Of a DNA stretch of 64,000 bases, positions 46,465 to 58,237 are shown piece by piece. The notes beneath the pieces were generated by a model. That model was not told where the DNA came from and made no database searches. It saw only the letters and a program-made list of their open reading frames with translations. Source of the stretch: Zea mays (taxonomy: Eukaryota; Streptophyta; Magnoliopsida; Poales; Poaceae). Location of the stretch: the NCBI RefSeq assembly GCF_902167145.1, contig NC_050097.1, forward strand, positions 113,865,982 to 113,929,981, in the 5' to 3' direction. Numbering within the stretch: the stretch's first letter is position 1; each line of letters starts with the position of its first letter. A program made the translations under genes and the position numbers.

Positions 46465-48116
46465 ATGGCACCCAAGAAAGCTAGCTCGAAGGCTGACGAG
46501 GCTGCGAAGGCAGCACTGCTGGCCGCAAAAAAGGGCAAGGCCCTCGCCCTCACCCACTCCACCCACCAAGAGGCTATTGAAGACGACGTTCTCCGCACCT
46601 GCGAAGACGATGCTCTCCGCACTTGCGGACCTGAAGGACAGCCGCAACCTCCCCCAGGCTTCGCTCCACCAGAGGGCACGGACTTCACCGAGGACGGCAA
46701 AGTCATCGGTGTCTCCGTAGAAGAACAGCTACAGCTGCGCGCCCTGCGCATCAAGAACCGCAATCTCCAGAAGCAAAAAGAGATACTTGAGGCCAAGCGC
46801 CAACGTGTGTCTGCACAAGCCAAGGTGCGGCAAATGATACGAGACGAAGAGCAGAAGGCCCAGGAGCTCGAGCAAGAGATCGCGCTAATGCAGCGCGAAG
46901 GCCACTTCGGCCTGCAACACGGGCCACCCCTGCAACAGCGCGCACAAGTCGAAGACCTGCACTTTCCCCACCGCGACCACGCCATCCCACACACCGCGGC
47001 ATTTCAAGGTGTCAACTACCTCGACGAGCGAAGTCCCCTGGCGCCACACCTGCAAGTGACACCCTGGCCTGCCAACTTCCGGGCAGGGACCTATCCCAAG
47101 TACAACGGCAGCACTGACCCAGCACAGTACATCATGAGTTATCAGGTCGCCGTTGCATCTTCCGGAGGGGACGACGCCACGATGGCCAAGTCTTTCATCA
47201 TCGCCCTCGAGGGCCCAGCTCTCACCTGGTTCACCAGGTTGCCCCCGCTGTCCATTGACTCCTGGAGAAGCCTCCGGGACAAATTCCTGCTCAACTTCCA
47301 AGGATACCGCCCAGACACCGACGCCTTGGCCGAAATCTCACTCTGCAAGTAGCTGGAAAAAGAGACTCTGTGGGAGTACTATCGCAAGTTTCTGACACTC
47401 AAGTCACAACTGCCCTCGGTCGATGACCAGATCGCCATCCACTACGCCATCAGTGGCCTTCGAGCCGGCGTCCTTTACAGTCATTGCATCAGAGATCCGC
47501 CCAAGAACCTCCAGGAGTTATATTAGCTATTTGAAAAATACGCCAAATCCGAAGAGCTCCACCAGCGCAAAGTTGAGTCTCAGAGGAAACCCAAAGACGC
47601 TCCACAGTCCAGTCGCACGTGGACGAGGACTCCGCAGCCAGACTCCGGTCGGGACGGCCGCAATCAGCAGCAGGTGCACAACATTGCCAACCAGCACCCC
47701 GCTGGTGAGGCCCCTCGCCGCCAGGAATATCCCCCCAGGGCCGCGGAAACGGAACTCGCGGACGGGGCCGGGGACGTGTACAACCGCCGCGCCGATTTTA
47801 CTGCATGTTTTATGGCGAAGACTGCGCCCATCAAACCAGAGACTGCCCAGAGACGAAGGCCACCAGAGACAGGATGGCACGGGCGCAACCAGCCGACAAC
47901 TGTAGAGTTGTCGCGCACACATATTAGCAGCCCCCTCCACCATACATCCATGCCCCCGCTCCGCATCCACCGCACCACGCATACCAACACCACCAGGAAG
48001 TACAAATCGTACCTCCCCCACCCCCACCTCCACATCAGCAACAACAAAACATCCACCACCCCCATGCCCCAAAACAAGAGGACTTCGCCGATCAGCCGTA
48101 TCGCAGAGTCATTCAT
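46465..48116 (+). pseudogene. Element E gag
   Basis: ATG at 46465. Lys/Ala-rich N-terminus, a coiled coil (about residues 90-145) and the gag core (FRAGTYPKYNGSTDPAQYI, LEGPALTWFTRLP). TAG codons at 47350 and 47524 interrupt the frame at K-stop-LEKE and LY-stop-LFEKY. A shift of frame around 47725-47740, near a C-run, is needed to reach the zinc-finger-like CMFYGEDCAHQTRDC (about 47800) and a Pro/His-rich linker that runs into the protease. The intact form would be the particle protein. Confidence 0.88.
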
Positions 48117-51100
48117 ATGATCACTGGGGGGTCAAGCACCGACTTCGACACGAAGCGGCAGAAGCGGGACCACTACCGCAGCATCAACCACGTCGCCATC
48201 ACCGGTCCGGTCGTGCAGACGAAGTGGTCCCATGTGCCACTAACCTTCGACGCTCGAGACGTCGATCTGCGCAGCGCCCCCCACATCGACGCCATGATTA
48301 TCAACTGCAGCGTGGCAGGCTGGGACCTGCACAAAGTCCTAGTCGACAATGGCAGTCAAGCAGACGTCATTTTCCTCCATGCCTTCGACCGCATGGGCAT
48401 AAGCCACAGCCTGCTCAAGCCTTCGGACAACCCGTTGTATGGTTTCGGCGGCAAGGGCACATTTCCCGTCGGCAAAATAGAGTTGCCTCTCTCCTTCGGT
48501 GTAGCACCCAATGCCCAAAGTGAGCAAGTGACCTTCGATATCGTCGATATGGTGTATCCGTACAACGCCATTATGGGCCGGGGCTCCATCAACAAGTTTG
48601 AGGCAGCCATTCACGGACTTTACCTGTGCATGAAGATACCAGGTCCGTTAGGCGCCATCACAGTCTATGGCAACCAGCAGACCGCGCGCAACATAGAACG
48701 GAACTTCGTCCCCGGGCAAAGAAACGTGCACTGCCTCACGGCCCAGCGCGAGGTCCCTGCGTCCGCCAGCCCAACAGACAAAGAACACGACAAAGCACAG
48801 CTACAGAGCAACGACGGGACCAAGACTGTTCCCCTTGACTAGGCCACGCCCAAGCAGACAGTCACCATCAGCGAAGACCTCACTTCGCATGACGAGGAGA
48901 AACTCCTCTGCTGCTTGTCCAAGAACAAAGACGTCTTCGCCTGGTCCGCCCTCGACCTGGTGGGGGTCAGCCGATCCATAATTGAGCACAGCTTGGGAAT
49001 CGACCCTTCGGTGAGACCAAAAAAATAGCGGCTCCGCAAAATGTCTGACGAGAAGACAGAAGCCGCCAAGGCCGAGGTACATCGCCTCCTGGAGGCCAAA
49101 TTTATCGAGCCAGTGGCTTACCCCACGTGGCTCGCCAACATTGTGATGGTGCAGAAAAAGAGCGACAAGTGGCGGATGTGCATCGACTTCACCAGTCTCA
49201 ACAAGGCCTGCCCAAAGGACAACTTCCCGCTTCCTCGGATCGACAAAATAGTCGATAGCGCGGCCGGGTGCGAAGTCATGTCACTCCTCGACTGCTTCTC
49301 CGGTTACCATCAAATATATATGAAGGAGGAGGACAAGGCCAGCACCAGCTTCATAACACCCTTCGGCACATATTGCTTCATCAGAATGCCGGAGGGACTC
49401 AAGAATGTCGGGTCCACTTTCTCCCGGCTCACCAAAACGGTGCTCGAGGGGCAAGTCGGCAGAAATATATTCACAATGTGGACGACATCGTCGTCGCCAG
49501 CAGGAGTAAGGAGGACCATCTTGCTGACCTCGCCGAGACATTTGCGAACATACGGGACGCACGACTTCGCCTAAACCCCGAAAAGTGTGTCTTCGGCGTT
49601 CGCCAGGGGAAAATATTGGGTTACCTGGTATCACACCGCGGCATCGAGGCCAACCCAACCAAAATTCAGGCCATCATCAACATGACACCCCCGCAGTCAG
49701 CCAGAGACGTCCAGCGCCTGACGGGCAGATTGGCCACCCTCAACAGATTCATCTCCAAATCCGCAGAGCGAAGTCTCCCCTTCCTCAAAACTCTCCGCGG
49801 CGCAAAAGACTTCGCTTGGGGACTAGAGCAGGCGGCGGCCTTCGCCTCATTGAAACAGTACCTATCGGAATTGGCGGTTCTTACAAGCCCCGACTCTTCG
49901 CTACCCCTGTTGCTTTATGTTGCGGCCTCGCCGCACGCGGTCAGCACGACACTGGTTCAGGAGCAGACAGTAGAGGGCGTGATCAGGCAGTGTCCAATTT
50001 ATTACGTCTCCGAAGTGCTCACACCATCAAAATGTAACATGACGGAACTGGAAAAGATTGCCTATGCAGTTGTTATGTCCTCGCGCAAATTGCACCACTA
50101 TTTTGAAGCATTCAAGGTCCGAGACACCTCAGATAGGGGACTCGGCGAACTGTTCAGAAACCCGGAGGCATCGGTACGGATCGCCAAATGGGCGGCCAAA
50201 CTCTCCGGCTACCACATCACTTTCGAGCCCAGGACAACCATCAAGTCACAAGTTCTAGCAGACTTCGTCGTCGACTGGACTGGGCCAATAACACAGCCGG
50301 ACCCGTCCGCAGAGAAAGTTTGGACAATCCACTGTGACGGCGCATGGTGCCATGCGGGGGCAGGCGCTGCTGCAGTCATCACCTCACCCGCCGGGGTCAA
50401 GCACAGATACGCGGCACGCTTAAGCTTCGCTCTAGAATCTGATAGATGCACAAACAACATAGCAGAATACGAAGCCGTCATCCTCGGCCTCCGCAAGCTA
50501 AGGGCCCTTGGTGTCACCACCTGCATTGTCAGAACAGACTCCAAGGTAGTCGCCGGCCAAGTCGAGAAAGACTATGCAGCAAAGGACCCCGCACTTATGC
50601 AATACCTCGCGGCCATCCGAAGTCTCGAGAGACAATTCAAGGGATTCACCTTGCAGCATGTGGACCGGGCCAAGAATGAAGAAGCCGACGCATTGGCCAA
50701 GGCTGCCGCCAGAGGCGAGTCCCTGCCCTCCGACGTGTTCTACCATGTTATCGGCACGCCAGCCATCCGGAGCCCCGAAGGGCTCCAAATAACCAATGAC
50801 AGCGAGGGCCACCGCATAGTCAACCTTATTATGACCGAAGACTGGCGGGCACCAATAACCCTGTTCCTACAGGGGTACTACCACCCAACCGACATCAACG
50901 AGGCCAAGCGCCTCAAACATCGAAGCCGGGACTTCGCACTGATTGAGGGCCAGCTCTACAAGAAGGGGGTCAATCAGCCAATGCTTAAATGTGTCACCGA
51001 GACCGAAGGCGTCCAAATCCTGCGCGAAGTCCACAGTGGTACTTGCGGCTCTCACGCAGGGCCAAGGGCCCTAGCCGCAAATGTGATCTGCCAAGGTTTC

Positions 51101-52063
51101 TACTGGCCCGAATGATCTGCGCCGCAAATCGGGTCACAAGTTCCTGCGAAGCCTGCCAGAAGTTTTCTCCTCGATCAGGCAGCCCTTCGCAATTCACAAA
51201 ACTGATCGCCCACACATGGCCTCTCCAGCGCTGGGGCCTGGACATCGTCGGGCCCCTGCCCACAGCTCAGGGGAACCTCAAGTTCACCTTCGTCGCTGTC
51301 GAGTATTTTACCAAATGGATCGAGGCGAGGGCTGTTTCCACAATAACATCAAAGACTGCACAGAAATTCTTCTGGCAAAACATTGTTTGCCGCTTCGTAG
51401 TACCGTCCGAACTCACAGTTGACAACGACAAGCAGTTTGACAGCCAAGACTTCAAGGATTTCTGCTTCTCCATTGGCACCAAGCTTGCCTTCGCCTCAGT
51501 ATATCACCCGCAGTCCAACGGAGTTGTGGAACGCGCCAATGGAAAATTTTTCACGGCTGTCAAGAAGATGCTCCTCGACGAAAAAGGGCAGGTGGGCCGA
51601 TTTGTTACCTGAAGCGGTCTGGGCGCTAAACACGACTGAGTGCAGGGTGACTGGGTTCACCCCTTTCTGCCTTCTATATGGATCGGAGGCCATGACCCCA
51701 CAAGAAATAAAACATGGGTCCCCGCGAACAGTTTCGTCAGCTGTCCCCGACGTGGACGAACCCACTTCGAAGGATCTTATCGCTGGAGACCGCGTCTTCG
51801 CTCTACAGGCTCTAAATAAATACCAAGCCCAGACAAAAGCATGGCGCGACCATGCAGTCATCCCAAGGGAATTCAGAGAAGGGGACCTCGTACTCGTCCG
51901 AACAGCTCGGACAGAGTCCAGGGGCAAGCTGGAGCCCAAGTGGGAGGGCCCTTTCATTGTCAAGACGAAGGCATCCCCCAGCGCATACAGGCTCGCAACG
52001 CCAAACGACGAAGACTTGGAGCATTCCTGGAACATCGATAATCTCCGCAAATTTTTTGTTTGA
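48117..52063 (+). pseudogene. Element E protease, RT, dual RNase H and integrase
   Basis: The protease has VLVDNGSQAD (near 48337). After TAG 48840 and TAG 49026 the RT begins (AKFIEPVAYPTWLANIVMVQKKSDKWR). One base is missing right at the catalytic YVDD box (49475/49476), so the rest of RT is in another frame (VDDIVVASRS onward). The first RNase H (to about 50250) is followed by a second, archaeal-type RNase H (HCDGAWCHAGAG, NNIAEYEA, RTDSKVV, NEEADALAKAA; acidic residues D, E, D, D present). A frameshift near 51112 interrupts the integrase finger. The core has GLDIVGPL, VDNDKQF and VVERANGK. A further shift near 51585 leads to the C-terminal tail, ending at 52063. Confidence 0.92.
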
Positions 52064-52296
52064 CTCATCAGGGTCAGCTCGCCCTTGTAATTCGCAAAAA
52101 CAATTTTATTCTGGCCCGCACTCTTTTCCTCCCGGGGGTGTGGTTTTTAATGAGGCAGAGTCATGTAATATACAAGTGAAAAATCCCCCGCAAAAATCTA
52201 CGTCGAAAAAAGACCGCACCGACGGTCTTCGACATTCGACCAATACAAAGTCACCGCGAGGCCCAGCGCTAGCTACCCTCACGTGCGACACTCCGC

Positions 52297-52790
52297 GCAA
52301 AAGTCGCCTAAGGGTGCAGCCGGACTAGCACAACAAGTGCGAAAAATCGAAGTCTTCCTCAAAAAAGACTATCCGTGCAAAAGTCGCCTAAGGGTGCAGC
52401 CGGACTAGCACAACAAGTGCGAAAAATCGAAGTCTTCCTCAAAAAAGACTATCCGTGCAAAAGTCGCCTAAGGGTGCAGCCGGACTAGCACAACAAGTGC
52501 GAAAAATCGAAGTCTTCCTCAAAAAAGACTATCCGTGCAAAAGTCGCCTAAGGATGCAGCCGGACTAGCACAACAAGTGCGAAAAATCGAAGTCTTCCTC
52601 AAAAAAGACTATCCGTGCAAAAGTCGCCTAAGGGTGCAGCCGGACTAGCACAACAAGTGCGAAAAATCGAAGTCTTCCGCAAAGAGTATCCGTGCAAAAG
52701 TCGCCTAAGGGTGCAGGCGGACCAAGCACAACAAGTGCGAAAAAGACTACACCAAACTGTCCGCGCAAAGACCGACTACATGCGCGCTAG
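52297..52790 (+). repeat. 80-bp tandem repeat array in element E
   Basis: Exact 80-bp period: CGGACTAGCA recurs at 52321, 52401, 52481, 52561 and 52641, with a diverged copy at 52717. The copies are almost identical (one G/A difference near 52554). It lies between the end of pol and the 3' end of the antisense gene. Confidence 0.93.
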
Positions 52791-52910
52791 ACCGACATAA
52801 CAAATACACCAGACCAAGTGCGCAACGCCTTCGTGAGCATAGCCGAATGTGCGAAGGCACACAACCTCATCATACAAGCCATTACATATGTACAGCGAGG
52901 GCATCACACT

Positions 52911-55900
52911 TTACATCGGTTCAACCTTCGGAATAATTCCCATCTCCCTATAGTTAAATAGCATTATCCTCAGCTCCTCACCCGCAAAAAGACTTCGCAG
53001 CTCCCCCTCACCTACACTCGCAACGGCCGGCAAGGACAACAGTTCCTGCCTGCCAGCCCTACCCACACGAAGCCGACCGCTGTCCGCCTCACTCACTCTA
53101 CGCTTCGCAACCGCCCTTCGCCGCCTACGCCCAGCACTTGGACCAGGCACAACTTCAGCATCCACAGCACGCGGCGAAGCCTCCACCGCTGCCACATCCA
53201 AGGCCGCAAAGTAATCCAAGTCCTCATTCGATGACTCTTCAGTCCACTCAACCGAACTCCCAGAGTCACCAAAATCAGAAAACTTAGACGCAGATTCATC
53301 CGATTCATTCCCATCATCCACGGTCGAAGCCGCCAAAAAATTAGCAGTAGCAGTTGCGTGCACAGGCCCAAAATCTTGAACCTGCGTAGCAACCAAGATT
53401 CAGCAACATATGCAAAATTCCCTAACTACCCACACCCACTAAGCCACCTGCGAAGACCCAGCCGTCGCGGGATCCTCCGCTGCCGGCTCCGCCGCCATCT
53501 TCACAGGATCCTCAGCCCTCGGCGCAGCAGTTGGCGACGAGCCACCGCCGGCCGCAGTGGTTGCGGGGGCATCAGGGGCGCCTTCGACGATTTCTGGGGG
53601 CGGCGCCGGGGCGACCTCGGACACAGCCGCCACCGGGTTCGACTCCAAATCAGGCAGCGCGCTGTTCAAAGCCCCGAAGTCCTCCACTTTCTCGTTACGC
53701 GCCGCCTGAGACACAGCACACAGATTCAGCAAGCCCACATATAACCCACATTCAGCAACACTAAACAAGAGTCAAACATTACCTGACCCCTCGCCGTGTC
53801 GGACCGCTCCCTGACCACCTCCCGACCGTGGGGACCCCACATCCGGTCGAAGAGGGCTCCCGCGGATTCCTTCACCACAGGGTCCTCAACCTTGTAAATC
53901 TCGCGCTCGAAATCCTCATCAGATCGATCGAAGACCTCATAGTGCCGGCACCCTTCGCGGGACAGCGCGTTCATCGCCCCTTCGCAGGTGACCAGGGAGG
54001 CATAGGACATAAACCCCTCCACAATGGCGGGGAGCGCCAGCAACTCCTCCTGCAGCCACTCGAGGCAGCGAAGTCCGGGCTCTTGGTCTGGCACTTCGAA
54101 GTTAGCGGTCCGCGCGCCCAGCTCGTGGTATGAGTCCATAAGCTGTTTGCGCGTCCGCTCAGCCTCCGAGCGCGTCGAAGCCTCGGCCCTCTCCACACGG
54201 GTCTGCAGAGCGTTGAACCGCTCCTCCCATTCCTCGGCGCGCTGTCTGGCAAGGCTACCCTCCACCCGCGCCAAATTGGCCTTCGCCTGCGCAGACTGCG
54301 CCTTGGCGAGGGCCTCATTAGCCTCCCTTATCTCCTCCGCCAGTTGGCGCCGGAGGTCAGTCCTCTCGCCCTCCAGCGCGGCCATCTTCTCCGCCAGCTT
54401 GCGGCACTTGCTGTCGGCGGCCGACTTTTCCCGGACGACGTCAGCATGTTGCGCCCGAAGTCTCTTGACTTCGGCAGACACAACCGCCGTAAGGGCCCCC
54501 GACGCCACGCGGTCAGCGAAGTCAGCCGCCTACAAGACACACATAAGGCCACAATCCCAACGAAACTGGTAAAAACCGAAGTCTAGCTCAACTTACCTGA
54601 CTTAATGCCTCCTTCAGACGACGGGACACAGCGCCCGCCTCGTCCTTGACGGCAGTGAGCGCCGGAATCTCACCACCGGCGCTGAGAGCGCTACCCTTCG
54701 CCCTAGGCACCACGGCAGCCGCCGCGGTCGCCACCGCAGGCGGAACAACAACAAGTTGCCCCTCGCCCGACCCTGCAGTGTATCAACAGTTTAAAAAAAA
54801 CTCGGGCTAACGACTTACCAACGAGATAATCGTCCACGCTAATATCGGTGACGAAGTCGGCAACGCGCTTGCCCGGTGGAGGCAACTCTCGGGCCTTCGC
54901 GGCTCCGGCCGGGACAGACTTGGTTCCACCAGCGACGGTCGCCTTCACAGCCTCCGGCACCCTGCTGGACCCAGGGGCGGCCGACTTCGCCGCCAGCGTC
55001 AGCTGGCTGCCGCCGGGGGCAGCAGCCTTCGCAGTCCCCCGCGACCTCTTCGGCCTAGCCTCGGGCAGCCTGACGACCGCCTAGCGCTTCTGCGCAGCTC
55101 CCTGACGATCCTTGTCCATCACTGCCGACACAACAGCAGCAATATTCCGTCCATAAGGAAACACTCTCAAGTCGCGAACCATGCGAGATGTAAAAAAGTC
55201 TTCGCCGACCGCGCGGGGGATAGAAACGTTCTTAGGCCACCAACCCCCGGTAACCTTCAGCATCTGCGCCGAAAACTCCCGGAGCTCGGGCGAAGACATC
55301 CTTCCCCCGGGGGCCACGTATGTCCCCATCAATTCCATAGCAAAACCATCGGACACCCCTAGTCCTCCCGTAGCAGTACCTAGCTTCCTCTTCTTAGAGG
55401 ATGGGGCGGCCGCCGGCGCAGGGTCATCTCCGGTCTCTGCCGCTGGCTTCTTCCCGCGGCGATCCACATCGTCTTGCCCGGGATAACCGCCATACGGCAG
55501 ACGGTTCAACTCGAAGACCCTGTTCAATCGATCGTTGGACCCGCGTATATCCCAGCTACGCTAGCCCTCCCTCTTCGGCACGTACCGACCAACAATCCGC
55601 ACCGCCCCATCCTCTGCCTCACGCACGAATGCGGCGGGATCGCGGCTACACAAATCCAGTGCGAAGGCGGGACTTCGCACCAGCATCCCACCATGGGAAG
55701 GCATCTGGCGAGGGCATACTTCGCCCAGCGCCCAGCCATGCGCCAAGGGCCACACCCCATACGCGACAAACTCCTCAACCAAATCGCGCCCGCTACTCAG
55801 GCCGGCCGCGCACCGCAGGGCCCCTTCGTCTGCATCCTCCTCCCCCACCTCAAAATGCGGGTATGCTGAATAATAATGCGAGCACATCTCGGCCACGGGG

Positions 55901-56511
55901 AGCCCCGGATGGTCTTTGACTGTGCCCTCCGCAATGTAGAACCAAAACTCATACCAGTTGCCCCATTTATTGCGGGCGCAAGGAACCAACTCAACGACCT
56001 CCATCGAAGTCTTGCTGGTCTTCGGCGTAAATGTACAGGACCCAAACTGAGCAATCTTGTTTCCGATCATCCTTTTTTGCCAGTGCAGACAATAGTACTT
56101 CGCGAAGACTTCGATCGATGGCTGCCCGCCGTACGAAGTCGTCGACCAGACATATTTTGACAGGGCCACCACGACATTCGGCGTCAGCTGATGGATCTGA
56201 ACGTTGAATCTGCGCATGACTTCTCCCACGAATCGATGCGCGGGCAGGCGAAGACCAGCGGCGAAGAACGCCTCAAAGACAACCAACTCGCCTTCTGGCT
56301 CGGGGACCTCCTCCGCCCCCAGGACACGAGCCACTCCACCGCCAAAATAACCAAGCTGCTGCATGTCTTGCACGCAAACCGAGGACATCCGCGATACGCC
56401 AAAATCCACCGTGTCGCCGGCGCGCAACTCCTCCGCCACCACAGTGCTCAGCGTCTCCTCAGACGACGCGTCGGCCGGCGGCGTAGCGGTAGCAGAAGAA
56501 GAGGACAGCAT
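52911..56511 (-). pseudogene. Spliced antisense gene of element E (Transposase_28-like N-terminus, coiled coil)
   Basis: Five exons with GT-AG introns in consistent phase: 54819-56511, 54597-54772, 53783-54529, 53448-53705 and 52911-53381 (TAA). Spliced, 1114 residues with two in-frame TAG codons (317 at 55561, 477 at 55081). Residues 70-250 (EAFFAAGLRLPAHRFVGEVMRRF, LTPNVVVALSKYVW, NKWGNWYEFWFYI) resemble the 'putative gypsy type transposon' (Transposase_28) family. Exon 3 encodes a long Ala/Glu/Arg coiled coil. Exon 4 is Ala/Pro-rich; exon 5 begins with an acidic segment and ends with a basic Arg-rich one. Intron 1 is only 46 bp, short for a plant. A TATA box lies 143 bp upstream of the ATG. 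Extra antisense ORFs are known in Tat elements; their role is not established. Confidence 0.8.
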
Positions 56512-56653
56512 CGCTACGTACCGTCAGCAGCGGCGGGCGATCTCCAACGAGCACGAGCAAGGAGGGCAGACGAGCAGCGAGCGGTTTCAGAAGGCAGTTA
56601 TTGTTTTCGCGGAGCGCGGAAAGATAAAGTTCAAAACGCGCCGCCCCCCGCCC

Positions 56654-56662
56654 CCTTTTATA
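56654..56662 (-). promoter_or_regulatory. TATA box of the antisense gene in element E
   Basis: TATAAAAGG on the minus strand, between the 3' LTR and the ATG at 56511, with a predicted start near 56625. Confidence 0.65.
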
Positions 56663-56829
56663 CACAGGGTGCGGCGCTTTGGGAAACCCGCAATCCAACA
56701 GTACGACGTCAATCAACGGTCATGTCAAAAACCCCCGTGGAACCACTTCGAGTGAGGGCAGCGTCTCCGCCATCTAGCGATGTCTTCGACACCAGATGAC
56801 TTAGTCGAACTGGTCCCTCGGAGGGCAAA

Positions 56830-57308
56830 TGTTGGGGCGAAGGCGAAGACGCCACCCTTCGCTCGACGCCTTCGCCGTCCTCGCTGCACCAATGGAGACA
56901 AGGCAATGGGCAGAATTACCCTTCGTCCCATACGTCACCGGACGAAGACTCGTAACGAGGTCATCTCATCTCGCGACCTCGTTCGGCATTGAGGCCCACG
57001 TGTGATCCGGCCCGTTGTTACGGGCCCTGCGTGGCTGCGGCGCGTTACGGGCCTGATTTGTAAGGGCCTCCCTGTAATTACGGTCTGTAACCCCGCTTTA
57101 TGGGAATATTCCGGGGATAACCTAGGTGTCTGAGGGCACATGCGTCCTTAACACAGGACGCTGGGCACTCAGATACCTATAAATACCCCCGCACAGTGCC
57201 CTTGAGAGGCCAGATTAACAGAGCTATTGCCATCTCGTGCGAAAACCCTGTTTAAGTTACTTCACGCCCCCCGTTAGATCAACTTGCTCCGGAGAGCAAG
57301 TTCCAACA
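56830..57308 (+). repeat. 3' LTR of element E
   Basis: 479 bp, about 13 substitutions and one single-base indel from the 5' LTR; most differences are C/T or G/A. Confidence 0.94.
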
Positions 57309-58229
57309 GTTCGGTTCTTTCTTTCCATAACACCATTTTGTTGTGGAGTGTAAGGAACCGAGAACTCATGTTTTATTCCTTCTTCGCCTAAAAATTCTTC
57401 GACACCTGTGTTCTTGAATTCCGTCCCATTATCACTTCTCACTTTCTTGATTTTGAGCTCAAACTCATTTTGAGCTCTTCTCATGAATTTCTTCAATATT
57501 TCTTGAGTTTCACCTTTATCACTCAAAAAGAAAACCCAGGTGAATCGAGAAAAATCATCAACAATTACTAAACCATACTTACTACCACCAATGCCCGAAG
57601 AGGTCCATGTGAAGAAGCTCCAATGGCCTCTTTGTTGTGACCACATTCTTTGATTGATGTGGGACTCCATGTTGCTTTCCTGCTTGGCATGCGCCACAAA
57701 CCCTATCTTTCTCAAATACAACATTTGTTAGTCCAATGATGTGATTATCCTTTTGAAGTTTGGCCAAATTCCTCATACCGACATGGGCTAGCCGGCGATG
57801 CCATAGCCAACCCTTGTCGGACTTTGCCACTAAACAAGTCTCAGGCGTCACTTTACTTGTTGTGAAATCAACAAGATAAAGCTTGCCTTTCAAGCGACCC
57901 ATAAAGGCAACTGAGGAGTCCTCCCTTCTAAGGATCTTCACATCCACATCAGAACATAAACAATTATAACCCATTCCACAAAGTTGTGAAACAGACAACA
58001 AATTGTAGCTTAAAGAATCTACCAATAAAACATTTGAAAGTGATTGTTGGTCAGAGATAGGAATTTTACCAATACCAATCACCTTACTCTTGCCACTATC
58101 TCCAAACACAATTTCTTGTGCTTCTTGAGTTAGTTGCAATGAATGAAACATGTCTTCCTCCCCGGTCATGTGATTTGTACATCCACTGTCAAGCACCCAA
58201 CTTGACCCACCAGAGGAGTAGACCTGCAA
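57309..58229 (-). pseudogene. Element D protease and integrase, first part
   Basis: The protease frame (57582-58229) starts QVYSSGGSSWVLDSGCTNHM, the DSG aspartic site. The pre-integrase finger follows (HRRLAHVGMRNLAKL, CGACQAGKQH) and the first integrase Asp (HMDLFG). A small deletion near 57600 shifts the frame. The core continues with GGSKYGLVIVDDFSRFTWVF, VRSDNGTEF and the catalytic Glu in VMERKNR, where element E is inserted. Confidence 0.9.
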
Positions 58230-58237
58230 AACAAGTT

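Larger units (their letters stand above)
45947..57308 (+). mobile_element. Element E: Tat-type Ty3/gypsy retrotransposon with an antisense gene
   Basis: Target duplications gttcg at 45942-45946 and 57309-57313. The LTRs of 478 and 479 bp differ at about 13 sites (2.7%). The primer-binding site TTTGGCGCCCACCG is at 46425. Sense strand: gag, protease, RT, two RNase H domains, integrase (to 52063). Then come an 80-bp tandem repeat and a spliced antisense gene, then the polypurine tract (CGGAGGGCAAA) at 56819-56829. The second RNase H after the RT block marks the Tat lineage. Several stops and frameshifts inactivate gag-pol. It is the youngest layer in D. Confidence 0.93.
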
